Below the pieces are notes generated by a model. The model did not search any database. It was not told the DNA's origin and was given only the letters and a program-made list of their open reading frames with translations. A stretch of 64,000 nucleotides of DNA from Rhizoctonia solani (taxonomy: Eukaryota; Basidiomycota; Agaricomycetes; Cantharellales; Ceratobasidiaceae): contig NC_057374.1 in assembly GCF_016906535.1 (NCBI RefSeq), positions 620,001-684,000 of the forward strand. Direction: 5' to 3'. Position numbers and translations under genes: made by a program. This document shows, in pieces, positions 20,721 through 36,953 of this stretch (position 1 is its first letter; the number at the start of each line of letters is the position of its first letter).

Positions 20721-22002
20721 TCATCGGCGATTGGACAGCCGACGCATTAGTAGTTCATAACTATACCGGCATCATTACACTCATTTATGATTGAGACAGG
20801 AATCGGGGGACTCACGTTACGAGCGTTACTGCGTTGTTCGGTATGGTGCGGACGAGATTAATTGAAAGTCCTTTGTACAAACCTCTCCACCCTTCCCGTC
20901 TGACGATGCGAACAGTGGTTTGCACAAATCCACGATATGTGCGAGTATCCGCTAATTCTCCGCTATGAGGGTTCCGTTGTATTTGAAGACGGGTCCTTAT
21001 AACTTCGTGAGGATATGTCGCGACCGAAGCCGTCATTTTTGAAAGAGCAGAGCAGAGAAAAATTGTCCCAGAGGAAAGTTGAACTGTGGAGATACCTCGT
21101 CTATCAGCTGTATCATTGGTCAGATAAAGCATAAGAACTACAAATACAGGATCCATGTGAGAATAACTCATGCTTACCAAACCAATGCTTTAGTTGTTCA
21201 TACAAAGGGAATTGAACCGCGACATGTGCTACACCTAAGAGACTTGGCAAAAGGCCTCGGTAAAATGCTTTCCATCCCTCGGTACGATAAATCGTTCGAA
21301 ACGCGTCCCATGTGTGGCGATACTGCAATTCGTCCTGTGGTTGTGTCTGGGGCAATCCAGTAAGACGGTCAAGTGAGAGGGTGATGGTCCAACTGCATAC
21401 CATAAATCGCGTCTTAATGACCCAGAGAGGGCTTGTAGCAATGGTCCCAGATGCACCTGCAGTCATTGCTGCGATCAGATGGGTCGCCCAAGCTTGACGC
21501 TTCCTCAGATGGCCATCTGGTCATTATGAATAGCCCGTGACAGTGGATTGTGAGTACAGAACCGTTACCTTCAGTCGAAGAGTCGCCACGTGCGTTGTCT
21601 CCTAGCCACTTCTTTGTCTCGTCGTACACCGCAAAATAAATGGCCCACGTTGGAAGATAGCCCAGTATTGTGGGGCCAAGCCCTCGATAGAGTCCTCGAA
21701 TTCCTTGATTCCTCAAAATGGACGTAATTGTACCTTGAAAAGTATTAGGACGAATTACTAGGTGGAGAGAGTGACTGACCTCGAATGCCTAGATAACCAT
21801 GGGCTCCATGCACTGTACTCTGCGCTTGGAGCTTTGTCTTAATGACGTCGAGAGGGCATGTTACGACACTGCTGACCAGACCTAGTTCCTTCCCGGTTGA
21901 GCCAATGGAAGATGCAGAAAACAGAGCGAACCGACCTGCGCCTGCTCCAGCGATCGCTGAATTTGCTACCACCGGTTTGTGCCAAGTGGACGCGGGTGGC
22001 AT
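20721..22002 (-). CDS. Mitochondrial carrier, NAD+/pyrimidine-nucleotide (YIA6/NDT1-like) subgroup
   Basis: An inner-membrane solute carrier of the SLC25 family. The three carrier signatures are all present in order: PLDVIKTK, PLWVIKTR and PHEVIRTR, each followed by a glycine-rich GLYRG/AFYRG/GLYKG segment. The tryptophan in the second signature is typical of the nucleotide-cofactor carriers (yeast Yia6/Yea6 NAD+, Rim2, Flx1). ILGYLPTWAIYF in repeat 1 favours the NAD+ type. Five exons: introns lie near 21,894-21,946, 21,735-21,780, 21,500-21,568, 21,138-21,177 and 20,761-20,815; the last gives a short final exon ending at TGA 20,721. The ATG at 22,002 is the first in frame. Substrate is inferred. 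It faces the DUF427 gene across a 256-bp divergent promoter. Confidence 0.88.
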
Positions 22003-22258
22003 TATCCCTTCCGCACCACAGCTCAGAGGTGTATCAGGGCGGAAATACGGTAGATTAGGTCCTTGGGTTGATTAGAAGTATGGTCGCACTAGCGACCTAG
22101 CAGCACACACAGGTGGATGAGCCTCCAGAGGCTATGTTTAGGATTGATCGGTGGTCTGCGAGAGCCCCTTGCGTCCGGAAGCGCTTGTCCTCACGTGCCA
22201 TGACAGATAACATATTTCAACAGAAACGCCCCAGTTCACTCTAACCATCCCTTCCACC
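22003..22258. promoter_or_regulatory. Divergent intergenic region, carrier and DUF427 genes
   Basis: 256 bp separate two start codons on opposite strands, so both promoters must lie here. No clear TATA box is seen; CACGTG-type word TCACGTGCC occurs near 22,192. Confidence 0.4.
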
Positions 22259-22790
22259 ATGCCTCAAGCTAAAATCGGAGAGTGAGTTGGGTTCGGGTAG
22301 ATAGAAATACGAACTTAGCCCCGATCCAGTACCCTGCTTGCAGATAGCGACCAGACCATCGTCGTAGAAGGTGATTAGTCAGATTACCTCCATTTCCGAC
22401 ACTAACCATTCATAAACCCTCAGGTAACCACTATTTCCCACCCGACTCGCTCAACAAAGCATACTTCAAAGAATCAGATACCCATACGTATGTTATGTTA
22501 ATGCTCGCAGTACTTGCCCCTCATTTGCGTGATAGCACATGTCCGTGGAAAGGTGTCGCATCGTATTATCATGTTGAGGTGGATGGCAAGACAATCTCGG
22601 ATGCAGCTTGGTAAGGCATCAGGTAGAGTCCGAAGTGATTATTCATAGCATGCCACAGGTACTATCCTGAGACTAAAGAAAAGGCCAACAATATCCAAAG
22701 GTGAGTCTTTCAAACTGCCTCTTCACGCTGTTGCCCATGACCCGTCATAGTTATGTCGCATTCTACAAGACCAAAGTTGCAATCTCCTAA
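22259..22790 (+). CDS. DUF427 domain protein, about 96 aa
   Basis: A small single-domain protein of the DUF427 family, whose biochemical role is not established. The exons spell the family hallmarks: NHYFPPDSLNKAYF, THTTCPWKGVASYYHV, and the GKTISDAAWYYPE and VAFYKTKVA segments. Six exons with five short introns: exon 1 is 22,259-22,281 and the final exon ends with TAA at 22,788-22,790. Every junction is GT-AG and in phase. The second intron must use the AG at 22,352-22,353 region rather than an AG five bases upstream, which would give a stop. The family is mostly cytosolic and monomeric in bacteria and fungi. Confidence 0.85.
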
Positions 22791-22966
22791 AGTAACAAAC
22801 ATAATCTGTACTGTATCTGATGAAATAAATGAATCATTGGGTCGCTGCGATCGACCCGATAGCTTTGGGCATTTTCTTGTCCGACCCGCCAAGTTGTTCG
22901 AGATCGGCCGGCCTAGTGAAAATATACATCTCAGTATAAGATGCTTGCGCATAGTATATCATTAAC

Positions 22967-26730
<3,764 letters not shown>

Positions 26731-26961
26731 ATGGTCAGTGGGAGTAGTGGCCAAGTCACGTGCCACCTGACCCTAATCTGTCTGGAACGCTTGGCGTTTA
26801 AACAGTCATCATCTTCCTGGAAGACTTCACTGCTCAGACATCTGCCAATAGCTCCATCTGCTTAAGGTAGTCCAAGGGGAGGGCTATCCGAAATTCATAA
26901 TAATACACACAAAGCAGTTCTAGATACACAAAACAGTCCAATGCACACAGCTCTCTAGGCT

Positions 26962-29363
26962 TCATTCCACGGACTTGTCCAATACATCGCATAACAAAAT
27001 ACACTCGCGTGCCAGTTTGGATACTTCCGCCGATGTGCTGGCGGCCACAACCGCACCCAGTGTTGTCTTTGCTTCCAGCACCTCCAACAACGGCCCCGTT
27101 TGTTCAACGAATGATGGTGAAAGCATTACGAAGAAACCAAAAGCGGACACCAACCGATGGACTAAACACGGGATACATTAACTGGGGGAAATTGAGACTC
27201 CAGTCAAACTTTCTCACCTATTCCCGAATCTGCCTCTCTGGACAAGCCTTCCAGTATGGCGGTGATTACTTCAACCTCCCATTCTCCATCTTCGACAGAG
27301 TCCGGCCTCGTCGGGTTCTGCCTCCTCGACCTTTGTAAATGTGTTGCGAGGTTAAACACCAGAGTTGAAGCAGTTGTCCGGACCCCAGTGTCCTCGTGGA
27401 GTAACCCAGAAATTGTCACTTGCGTAAAGTTTGACCTATGCATGGGTTCGTTCATAATTTGCCGGAGGAGTGCCGGGTTAGATGAAATATTAGATTGAAG
27501 TCGTAAACTAGTCAATGCAAGAGCTTTAGGGGTTGCTCCTCCAAGCTTTTCAACGTGTTCAGAGATTTTGGCTATAACATTAGCCATTGCACAGTCATTG
27601 AGCGCGCACTTGGTCGCAAACGTCTGGTTTAGGAGCGCAACTCGCCAGAGATCAAGTAGTGGGAATAGGTCTTGAGGCTGAGCGACTGCAATAAACGCGT
27701 CAGATGCTTTGAAGAATTGCTCAGCTATCTGGTCGTTGATAGAATCGACACCTTGTACACGAGCTGCAGTAGCCATTGCGGCAATACTCGGGTATTCTGC
27801 GAGTCCAAGCGAAATGGTCGTTGCATGTATCTTCGATAACAATTTGGTCAGATCAGGGACCTGTTCATATACGATAGCTTGAGTAGATAGGGCTTTCAAT
27901 GCAGGTAATTTGAGTGACATGTGTGGGTGTGCTATGAGAGTACGAATAAGTGACCTGTCGGATAAACATGTACTTCAAAGTCACGTACGTGGAAATGCCT
28001 GGTATAACAACAAATCAACACGAGTCTTTAATTCTCCCCGGTCAGCTCCTTTCAGCTCATCAATCTAAAAAAAAGTCAGATTTGTTCTATCATATCGATA
28101 TATTTTGCCTACTCTTTCACCGCCCAGACACATGATAAAAGTTGGAGTGACTCGTACTCCCCACCGACCGGCTACTTCGGATGCAGCAGGGATATCCATG
28201 CTGACCTTTACAAATACCACATCCGGCCCAGCCTTTTCTCTGGCCAGATCTTCGAACGCAGGTTCAATCATCCGACAAGGGCTGCACGACGACGAGGTAA
28301 AGAAAACAACCGAAGCTTTGTGGGACTTGATAAGTGAGTCTAGAGAGGGCGGATTGGTGGCGATGTGTACCGGAGCGGCGACGGTGGATGATCCGGGATT
28401 AACTGTGGGCTGGTTCGCTGCAGACGAAGCCGCTCGTTGGGCAACGGCTTGAAGTAACAAATTAGAGATATCCCCTGTAGGCGCAGCAGTTTGCGGGGTT
28501 CCAGGCGGAGGAGTAGTTCCTGGCGTCGGACGACGGAACATGTTGTCAATCATAGGCCGCATGGAGGCTCCGAATGGAGTGGAGAGGAAATCAGCGGGTA
28601 GATCTTCGACACCGTGTCAGTCGAAGTATAGACTACCAACTACTTATATACTTACCGCGAATCCAGGAGGGTATATGCTGCCCCGTCAAAAACCCAATAA
28701 CATCATTGGTGAATGAGTTGCAATTAAAATCTGTCGTTCATGTTATCATCAGGTTGAGAGCTGAATTCACTAAGGACACACCTAGCAAGTGATACTGTGA
28801 TCTCGTTAGCTATTTTCGTGGAAACCATTCAATGACCACTCACTTTGTCAGCAGTATAATGTTCTCTAATGTCATCCAAGTACTCATTGAAAGTGTCTTC
28901 ATCTATGGCGGTTTCTCCGAAATCGGCTATTTGCAGGGGCTGCCCATGCTGCCAAATAATCAGCACCCGTTCATGCAGATGGGCGATGAGGGAAACCTGT
29001 GGTATATCTTACATGTGAGTGCCCTGGAGCCGTGATGCTAATTCCCTAACCGATTTTATATACAACGCGTCAGCATAAATCAGTTTTCCTTTTTCAAAAA
29101 ACCACCTACCTGTCCATAAAATATCTCTTTTCCAAAGACCACAACCGACGTATGCCTGACCACTGATGTTAATTCCCCCTATCGTATGGATCGTTGTGAC
29201 CCACCATATACCATCGATCTGCTTGCCCGTCATCTGCATACGAATATTGCGTCGCGTTAGTCAAACTGCCGGTTTAGGAAAATCAGTCCCACCTAACCTG
29301 CATCGAAAGTGCTTTTGCCAGACCACCAGACAAGTCGTACACATAGAGTTGAACTTGAGACAT
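26962..29363 (-). CDS. PPPDE (DeSI-type) peptidase - thioredoxin - PUL domain fusion protein
   Basis: Three domains in order. The N-terminal PPPDE/DUF862 fold has the catalytic His in WHTSVVVFG and the Cys in FNCNSFT, the dyad of DeSI desumoylating/deubiquitinating isopeptidases. A thioredoxin-like domain follows with FFTSSSCSPCRMIEP (CSPC redox motif) and the cis-proline VTPTF. The C terminus is a PUL domain, the armadillo-like fold of Doa1/Ufd3/PLAA that binds Cdc48/p97. The ATG at 29,363 begins MSQVQLYVYDLSGG. The PPPDE part is assembled from small exons, all GT-AG and in phase; the PUL part is two exons ending at TGA 26,962. A linker rich in Pro/Ala/Thr joins PPPDE and thioredoxin. The architecture is known in fungi, but its function is little studied. 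Confidence 0.88.
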
Positions 29364-29594
29364 TTTTCTTGATAATTTACTCTCAAATGTAACAGAGCCC
29401 GTCTATTTAAGTTAATGATCTCTTCGGGGTCGGGAAAAGAGCGGCTTGATGACGCGTCCGCGAACGCTCCAGCATTTTCCAAGGCACTTACGTCACATGT
29501 CCACGCAAGCGCCGAGGCGCATCAAAGGTTCAACGTTGATTAATTTAGTACAAGAGATCAATACACGAAAGCGCATACAGCCATCCAATGCCCT

Positions 29595-30891
29595 CTATGC
29601 TGCAAGCTTCTTTCTGAGGACATCCTTGAGGGTCTCGCCGTCTTCAGCAAACTTGCGAATACCCTCATGCAGCTTCTCAAATGCCATCTGATCAGCCAGG
29701 AGGGACCAGCGGAACTCGGGCTCGTTGTCGACAAACGAGACTTTGGCAATGGGCGCGCCTTGTGCGGCTTGAATTTCGATCAGTCAGTGTGCAAGTTCCG
29801 TAGTTGGATCTCTAATTCAACTCACCAGTCTCGGCAACGAGAACTTGGGGTACCGGGTCCGTGGAGTTGCGCAGCTCCTCGAGAAGGTTAGGTGAGATGG
29901 TAAGGAAGTCAACGCCAGCAAGGGCCTTGATCTCTCCGGTCTGTGGCAGATATTTAGCTCACAGTTGTTAAAGCTGCTTTTACACCTACGTTGCGGAAAG
30001 AGGCTCCCATGACAATGGTGTTGTAGCCGTGTTGCTTGTAATAGTTGAAGATTTTGGTGACGGATTGGACACCGGGATCTTCCTGCCCCTGGTAGTCCTT
30101 TCCGGTGCTCTTCTTGTACCAGTCAAGAATACGTCCGACGAAAGGAGAGATGAGAGTTACGCCAGCCTAACGGATGTCGTCAGGATCGTCATAGGCTTCG
30201 GGAGACTTGAGTAACGCACCTCGGCGCAAGCAACTGCCTGACCGAATCCGAACAACAGAGTAAGGTTGCAGTGGATTCCCTCCTTTTCGAGCTGGCGAGC
30301 AGCCTGGATGCCCTCCCATGTCGACGCAATCTTGATGAGGACACGCTTCTTGGCTGTTTCCTCGTCGCCTAATTTCTCAGCGTAAAGCTTAATCAACTGC
30401 TTGGCCTTGGCAATGGTGGCTTCCTTGTCAAACGACAAGCGTGCATCGACTTCGGTAGAAACACGTCCAGGCACGATCTTGAGAATCTCGGTACCGAAAG
30501 CAACAAGCTAGGGACCGCTTAGTATTCGGCTGTTTCATCTTATACTACTGTAACGTACGACGTTGTCGGTTGCGTGCTCAACAAGTTCGTCTCCAGACGC
30601 GCCTGACTTCTTTGCCTCGGCGACGGCCGCGTCGATGACTTTTGCGTAGGCGGGCTTTCCAGCAGCCGCAAGAATTACTACAAGTCACTTTAGCAATGGC
30701 ATCAAGTACCCAAACATTGTACGCACGAGATGGATTAGTGGTTGCATCCTGGGGCTTGTATACGGAGATGGCTGCTTTAGAGTTAGTAGTGAATATGCCG
30801 AATTAGAGAGTAATGCTGACCCTCGAAATCGCCGGTGTCAGAGACAACGACAGTGCCGGTGGATTTGAGTTGGTCAAGGGAAGTAGACATT
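29595..30891 (-). CDS. TAL1: Transaldolase
   Basis: Cytosolic pentose-phosphate enzyme transferring dihydroxyacetone between sedoheptulose 7-phosphate and glyceraldehyde 3-phosphate. The Schiff-base lysine lies in [11 protein letters not shown]. Other family segments are [32 protein letters not shown] and [12 protein letters not shown]. The start ATG 30,891 gives [16 protein letters not shown]. The frame is divided by about six introns and ends KKLAA-TAG at 29,595. Length near 325 aa is normal for subfamily 1 (yeast Tal1, human TALDO1). No anomalies. Confidence 0.95.
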
Positions 30892-31129
30892 ATGATTTAG
30901 TAGCTTGGTCGTGGAATGCAGAGACAGGCGGTAGATCGGTGAAGCATATATAGCGTTGGGCAAGACCCGTGGGAATCCCACTGTGGGACAATCGGATCAG
31001 CTCAGGGTCCTCCTCGGATGTTGTGCTCAACCTGCGTCTGATCTCAAATGAGGCGGCCCGAGTCCACCCAGCAGTGGTCAAATAGCCCATGAACGTGTAT
31101 GTAACAATAAAGACTCAGCTTATGTCCTC

Positions 31130-31457
31130 TTACATCTCGTCAAACCCCTCTCGGTTGCGGCTCTGGCTCGGGGGCGAGTCCCAGTCAGCTTCGAAATCGA
31201 GCCTGACGCAATTTCAACCTTCTTCGTGTGTTCCAGGGCTTTCCACTGGGCCTTGCTAATACATTTTTCTTTGCCACACTAAGCCACGGTTCGACAAGTT
31301 CTTTTTCCGTGATGATGACTTCCGTATCTCGGTTGTTTCTTGATCGACCAGCATTCGCTGCCTTGATTTCTTCTTCTAGGTTTGTATGAGCACCGTGACA
31401 GTAGATAAAATCAGTTTCGAACATGTCTTTCACAGAAAATTTTCCTTCGACCGGCAT
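31130..31457 (-). pseudogene. Small unrecognised gene with two apparent single-base deletions
   Basis: The ATG at 31,457 opens MPVEGKFSVKDMFETDF and continues in good coding style for about 65 codons. Beyond a run of five T on the plus strand (31,264-31,268) the sensible frame shifts by one. A second shift near 31,198 leads into a natural-looking acidic C terminus, SQSRNREGFDEM, with a stop at 31,130-31,132. Adding one base at each place would give about 109 aa. I do not recognise a family. It may be a decayed gene, a real gene carrying sequencing errors, or the 3' exon of something larger, since an AG precedes the ATG. Confidence 0.45.
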
Positions 31458-32084
31458 CTATGAGTTTACAATCTTCGCGATAGTGAAGCCCCCATGTCAA
31501 TCATTTACAACGCTACCAGAACGACACTCAGGTCCATTTTATCCGGTTGTTTTTATTGCCCATGACATCTAAAAGGTATACGTGGTTTGACAAACTTGAG
31601 GATTATATTTTCATTGGCCAGTTGCATATCTCTACCGCAGGTTAAAGATCGAGATAATCGTTCGCCAACCGGTAATCGCCAACTCACTTTTCAGTGCGCA
31701 GTTCCAAGGTCAACTAGCTAGATTCAATACACCCTTTCTCGCGCATACATTTGGTCAATTTTGCGCGTATTCCTGCTTATGTATATGTAGCTCCACTTTA
31801 CTTGGGTGGTGTTTATTCGTGTGCCTTTACGCGACGGCATGCGAATATTTGCCACTATTGCATAGATGAGCAACTACTTTACGCGAAATGACAATTCGGT
31901 TAACTCTGTTTTTTTTTTGTCTCTCAGTCTTGTGGCCATTCTATATAATACTACGCCCAGTCTGAGATACTCCTATCTCGGTACTTGCAATCGAGTATAT
32001 GTATGCTCCCTCGGACTGATCAGACTCATTTATATATAGGTTGTAGCTTGATTTCCACAGCAATAAAGATATATTCGCCTTTTT
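31458..32084. other. Intergenic
   Basis: AT-rich sequence with a T run at about 31,909-31,918 and no ORF of coding character. It contains the upstream region of the small broken gene and the 3' flank of the MFS gene. Confidence 0.5.
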
Positions 32085-34540
32085 TCATGTATGATACCTC
32101 CATCCGACATACCGGTCCCCTTGGTCCACCTTGTCCTCGGCATCCGTCTCCTCGTCTAAACCTTTTTCGTTGTTCATCAACCTATCGCGCCGCTTGTTCT
32201 CGTGTGTCATCCAGACCCATAGCCAAACGGTTACGACGAGTGCAAAAACCAGGTAACCAATAGATATAATGTGAGGCTTGCGGAATCTGTTTGCAGACCA
32301 TTCTGGGCGGTATATCAACACACCGGCGATTGCACCCAGGTCGCCTATACTGATCTGCATTGCAACCGCGACTGCGCGTTTGGTTTGTGGAGCAACATTC
32401 TACAGAAAGATGTGTCAGCTTCAAGCGAAGAATACTGTAAGCCGGAGTTACCTCGCCTGGCCAACTCAACAGGAGCGCATTTCCGGTGTAAACCCCTGCC
32501 TATTCACAAATAGATTTAGCCCAATGTCTAGATCATAGATCCGAGCTGAAATACCCACACACGCAAGATGAACTCCCACATATTGCCTCCCAGCTTGACT
32601 GTGAATTAGCTGGCAGATCCTTCAATAAATTACAGGAGAACATACCCGTATTAGTCGCGAGCAACAGGATATAGCCTACATGGATAGCTGGTCTAGCATT
32701 TTATCAATCCCATCCACTAATAACCTACCAATGATTCCAATTATCGCCGACCCAATTATGAATATGGCCCGACGATTATATACCGACGCTAACCAAGCAG
32801 AAATTGCGATGCTAGATATAAATAGGGAGTTAGAGAAATAGAATCAAGTGGGGCTAAAGGCAAGACAATCTTACCAAATAGCGCTCAGTGCATAAGGTGG
32901 AACAGTCAACAATTGTGCTTCCCATGACGCGTACCCTAATCCGGCAATAATGGTGGGCTAACAAAAAGATAAATATCATCTTTCTTGCGACGTCAGATTT
33001 ACAACTTACCAAGAAAAGAGATAGCGAGTAGAGTACAAAACTATGCTCACTCAGGTTCCTTTGTGAATCAAGCCCTGAAATCAAACATACTTACGCGAAC
33101 CCATGGAATAGAAAAGCGTATGCCCACACTAGGTGGTCGGTTAGGGCCTCCCTGACGTATTTCCTGTAAACTAATGAGCCACTAACTTCAGCACCAATTT
33201 TATATCTTAAATACCATTTAAATTGTTCGGAAACACCAGCTGAGTCATGTTTTAACCGTGCGATTAGCCGTGCTTTTTCGCGCTCTGTAAGGAAAGAGGC
33301 TCGCTCTGGCCAGTTTGGAACAAGCCAATATGCTGCAATAGCAACAATGACCGTAAGGATCCCTTCAAGGATAAAAATCCTAAGCGCATCTTGAGTTAAG
33401 ATATCGTTTTTCAATGCCAAAACAACCCACCAAGCCCAACCAGGCTGTCCACCGACTCCATTCATCTTTCCGATAGCCCATGCAAGGATCCCTGAAAGAG
33501 CTATTTCAGTCCTTGAATGCACAAGTTTATTCCCTTTCTCACCCCCAAAAGCACCCGAGATAGCTGCACCACCAAAAAATACAGCCACTCGCCAATGCCG
33601 TTCACGCCTATAAGACACAGTCAACCAGAGCTTCCATTTATATAGCCTACCTGACCTGCCTTCTGTAATACACGGAGAAGACATAAATAACTCCAGGAAA
33701 TCTGCCAAAATGATGCTCATTACAACAGGCAGCTGTGGGATCGGATGACTTACAACCCAGCCTCAGCCGTTCCCAGAAAGAACCGAACCGCAAATCTTGC
33801 TGCTCTTCAGCTTCGCGTATCAAATAACAGTATACAGACTTACAAGCCAGCCTGATTTTTCACAAATCCCTGGCAAATAGAGACAATGCCCCAGGCTAAA
33901 GTCAAAGTCGGGAGCCTAGGAAGTCTTAATATATGCGGGCATTGTATTTGTAGATTACATACCAGACCTTGGGGTTGAATCGCTTGAGTACGATGTTTGC
34001 CGGGACCTCCCATATAACGTAACCAACGAAATATAAAGCTGTATATAATGTAAAGTAAATCCCAAGTATGTTAAACAGTGGGCTTACCAAGTGCGGTATT
34101 GTAATTCGCCCCAGTAACTCCGGTATCCTATGTTTTGTCAGGAACGAAGATAAAAATCTGCACCATTGATGGCGTACCGTCGTCAATCCATCAAGCCTGT
34201 AATGGGAATTAATAGTGTTTCGTATAGTAGTGTGAGCACTCACTTGGCGTTGCCAATGTTGGCACTTTGAACAATATGGGTCAGAATCTCTGATAGGTCC
34301 ATAGATAACCACTTACCGATCCAAGAAGGATAGGAGATAAAGCGATGTCAGAATCGGCAGTAAACTGGGCCGTACATCAGTTTCGGGATAAAACGATGAT
34401 AAAAGTTACCCTTACTTCCAATCAACCTTCCTCATCAACGCACGATCTTCTATATCTTCGTTGTTTATACTAGCTTCATCCATAGAGACAGTAATTGGGG
34501 GTTTCTTAGGCGAATCCGAAGTAGAATTGGGTTGGGCCAT
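32085..34540 (-). CDS. Major facilitator superfamily transporter, Dal5/anion:cation symporter family
   Basis: A plasma-membrane symporter of the allantoate/nicotinate/vitamin type. The N-terminal MAQPNSTSDSPKKPP and DRALMRKVDWK are followed by LLPILTSLYLLSFLDRANIG, the family entry to TM1. Later segments include GYVIWEVPANI (TM2), FFLGTAEAGLFPGVIYV (TM4) and AFGGILAWAIGKMNG (TM5), then the NWPERASFLTEREKA cytosolic loop typical of Dal5 proteins. A second six-helix half follows, and the hydrophilic tail ends at TGA 32,085. The start is ATG 34,540. About twelve short introns; one short exon carries only ANIGNAK. The substrate cannot be told from sequence. No breaks found. Confidence 0.88.
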
Positions 34541-35541
34541 GACTGGGATGCGCTGAAGTTGCGGCTCCACGCAAGTTTTTATCGCGGCGAACGGCGCACC
34601 CAGGCATTACTACAGCACGTCATATGAGGCATTTTGACTGGGGACACTGATGTCGCTACAGAACATCAAAATGGCGTGATCCTAATTAGAAGCTTCGAAA
34701 AGAACCCGTGCGGTAAAGCACTTGGCCATTTCGTGGAGTCTAATGCACTTACCAGGCACCTAGCATACATGAGCTCCAGGAAAGCAAGCGGTTATTTAAA
34801 ATGACGGGCCGAGGTATCCCGCTAATCTAGGAGCCCAATTGGGAAGAGTTATCTTGTCCCGGTCAACAGTGGAGTAAAAGTAGCAATATGGTACACTCAA
34901 CACACGTTCATCTTCTCCAGGCTGATTTTATCGTAACCTGAGCTCCGAGTCCGGTGGCGGGAAGTGATTTGAGTGACTTGAGTGACTCTGGGAAAGCCAC
35001 CTGAGTGGCCAGTGCTACTGTGGTGTACAATCAATACAAGTACTCATTAGAAGCTATACCCCACTGCTCGATCTGCGACTATGAGGTGCCCAAGCTTACT
35101 GTGATATTTAGCTTTGCAAATACTACTGGTCTCTGGCTAGAAAGCTAGTAAAGAACCAACCAAACCCCCAACTCGGCCTGCAGGCTGGATGACATCCGGG
35201 CCATGCCATACACTTACCACTAATGGGTTTCGAGTTTAGTTCTCACCCAACATGGAGAAGCGCCAAGCACACACTGGTTCGAAATTAGGATAGTCTTGTT
35301 TAAATTACAGAGAGTCCCCTTTCGAATGTAATGCCCCAGAAAGAACGGAGTTAAAGGCTATTGCGTCGAGGTTTCGAGACCAGCTAGAGAAGTTCGCGAC
35401 TCATTTATAATACAAAGCCTAATTATCTCAATGATTTTCCTATATGCCACAGCTGTATGCGTGGTGGTAAGCTCAAAATTTCATTCAAATACAGTATCTT
35501 CAAGATTTTTCAGCTGTACCCCTGGTTACCCCCTAGTTATT
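34541..35541. other. Intergenic, 1 kb
   Basis: Between the MFS start and the 3' end of the PhzF-like gene. A small GAGTGACT repeat lies at 34,974-34,988 (three imperfect copies). No gene, RNA or inverted repeat of note is visible. Confidence 0.5.
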
Positions 35542-36532
35542 TCAGAGAACAACTTTTCCCTGGATGCACACTCGTGTATCACCCGCAATCCAAACGTCTC
35601 CATCTTTTGCGAATGCATTATCTGCAGAGACATAAATCCGACCTTCTCTTCCCAAGCAGGTGCCTTGGCTGGCAACGTAACTTCTAGGGGCTAACCCAGT
35701 CGAGATTAGCCATTTTCCAACTCCAGCACTAGCACCCTGGGTCAACTTGTGCCGCATATAACTGGGTTCAATGAACTCACTTTAAGCTACCAGTGACGGG
35801 GTCCTCAATGGTGGCAATTTCCTTAGGAGCGAACGCGCGTAACTCAAAGTGAGGTGATCCATCATCGTTAACATCAGTATCAGGAGGGACGTCTTGACCT
35901 CTGAGGACTCCTTTCACTCGGCTTTGTGACTTTTCGTATGCACCGACAATGCCCCAGTTGGTATTCTTGGCCTTGCTCATATTATCCGTTTTAATCGCAA
36001 GAACTGCATCGGCTGAGTCGAGTAGTAGGCCCGCCCATCCCGGGCCATTGTCAATCCACTGGCTCGCTAGGACCTGGTTTGTGTCAATGCTCATGGCATC
36101 ACACATGCGCTTGAGGTCTTCTGCAGAAACATCCCCCTCGCGCAGAAACTCCGGTGCAGCAAAGCTCAGTCGGCCTGTCGACGAATCTCGTTTGATGGTG
36201 ACCAGGCCGATCCCACATTCTTGAACAATCTGATCAGATTTTTTCGGTTCTCCTCCATTTTCAAGCCAGGCTTTGCAGCTGCCAAGGGTTGGGTGGCCTG
36301 CAAACGGAAGCTCGCGAGTGGGAGTAAAAATTCGTAGCTTGTAATCCGCCTGGGGATCAGTTGCAGGTTGAACAAAAGTAGTCTCAGATAGATTTGTCCA
36401 AGAAGCAAAGTTCTTCATTGTTTCGTCAGAGAGCCCATCACTGTCTAGCACAACTGCGACTGGGTTTCCAGATAGCGGCCTGGAGGACGGGAAGACATCG
36501 ATTTGCATAAACGGTCTGGAGCGGGGTGCCAT
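35542..36532 (-). CDS. PhzF-family isomerase-like protein
   Basis: Phenazine-biosynthesis PhzF fold, two DapF-like halves. Seen are the start DVFPSSRPLSGNPVAVV, the catalytic-glutamate segment TNLSETTFV, PFAGHPTLGSC, and EDPVTGS near the C-terminal half. The ATG at 36,532 sits in a good context (GCCATGG). One intron splits the GSLNAGVG segment; the acceptor must be the AG at about 35,715 to keep frame. The stop is at 35,542. Length about 300 aa is normal. Fungal members are generally uncharacterised; phenazine production is not implied. It is divergent with VMA6. Confidence 0.87.
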
Positions 36533-36953
36533 GGCTAACTATATTTATAAGCAGAGGAGTGATTCAGGTTATTCAGGTCTACTCAAACGGGATGGGCGGG
36601 CTGTTGTGGGTAAACATCGGGTGTCCTGGTCACTTTCTAGCTTATAAGCTGGGGATCCAGTCTGAGTCATGCGGCATGAGCTCCATCAATCGCTGACTCT
36701 AGACAAACACGTGATTCTTATGAGCCAACCGCATGTTTATCATCTATATACGATCTCTCATTTATATTGCGTTTGTCTATTGTTGGGTGCATGATGTTCA
36801 TTCTCGCTCTACAAATGGCGTAGAACAGTCAGTCAAAACAAGCGTAATCCCCAACGCGATTGATCACGGAAGCATAGCCACGCTTTGAACCCTTGATTCA
36901 CGTGACGCCGGGTCATACTTACTGGCCGTGTACAGACTACCACCGCAGTCCTA
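36533..36953. promoter_or_regulatory. Divergent intergenic region, PhzF-like and VMA6 genes
   Basis: 421 bp between two start codons on opposite strands. TATATTTATAAG (around 36,540-36,551, both-strand TATA-like) lies just upstream of the PhzF-like ATG. Nothing else stands out. Confidence 0.4.

Noticed and set aside
20561..20794. Plus-strand 77-codon ORF beside the carrier gene
   Set aside because: Overlaps the last exon and intron of the carrier gene on the other strand and lacks coding character.
34974..34988. GAGTGACT tandem repeats considered as a CRISPR-like or regulatory array
   Set aside because: Only about three imperfect contiguous copies without spacers; a simple short tandem repeat.
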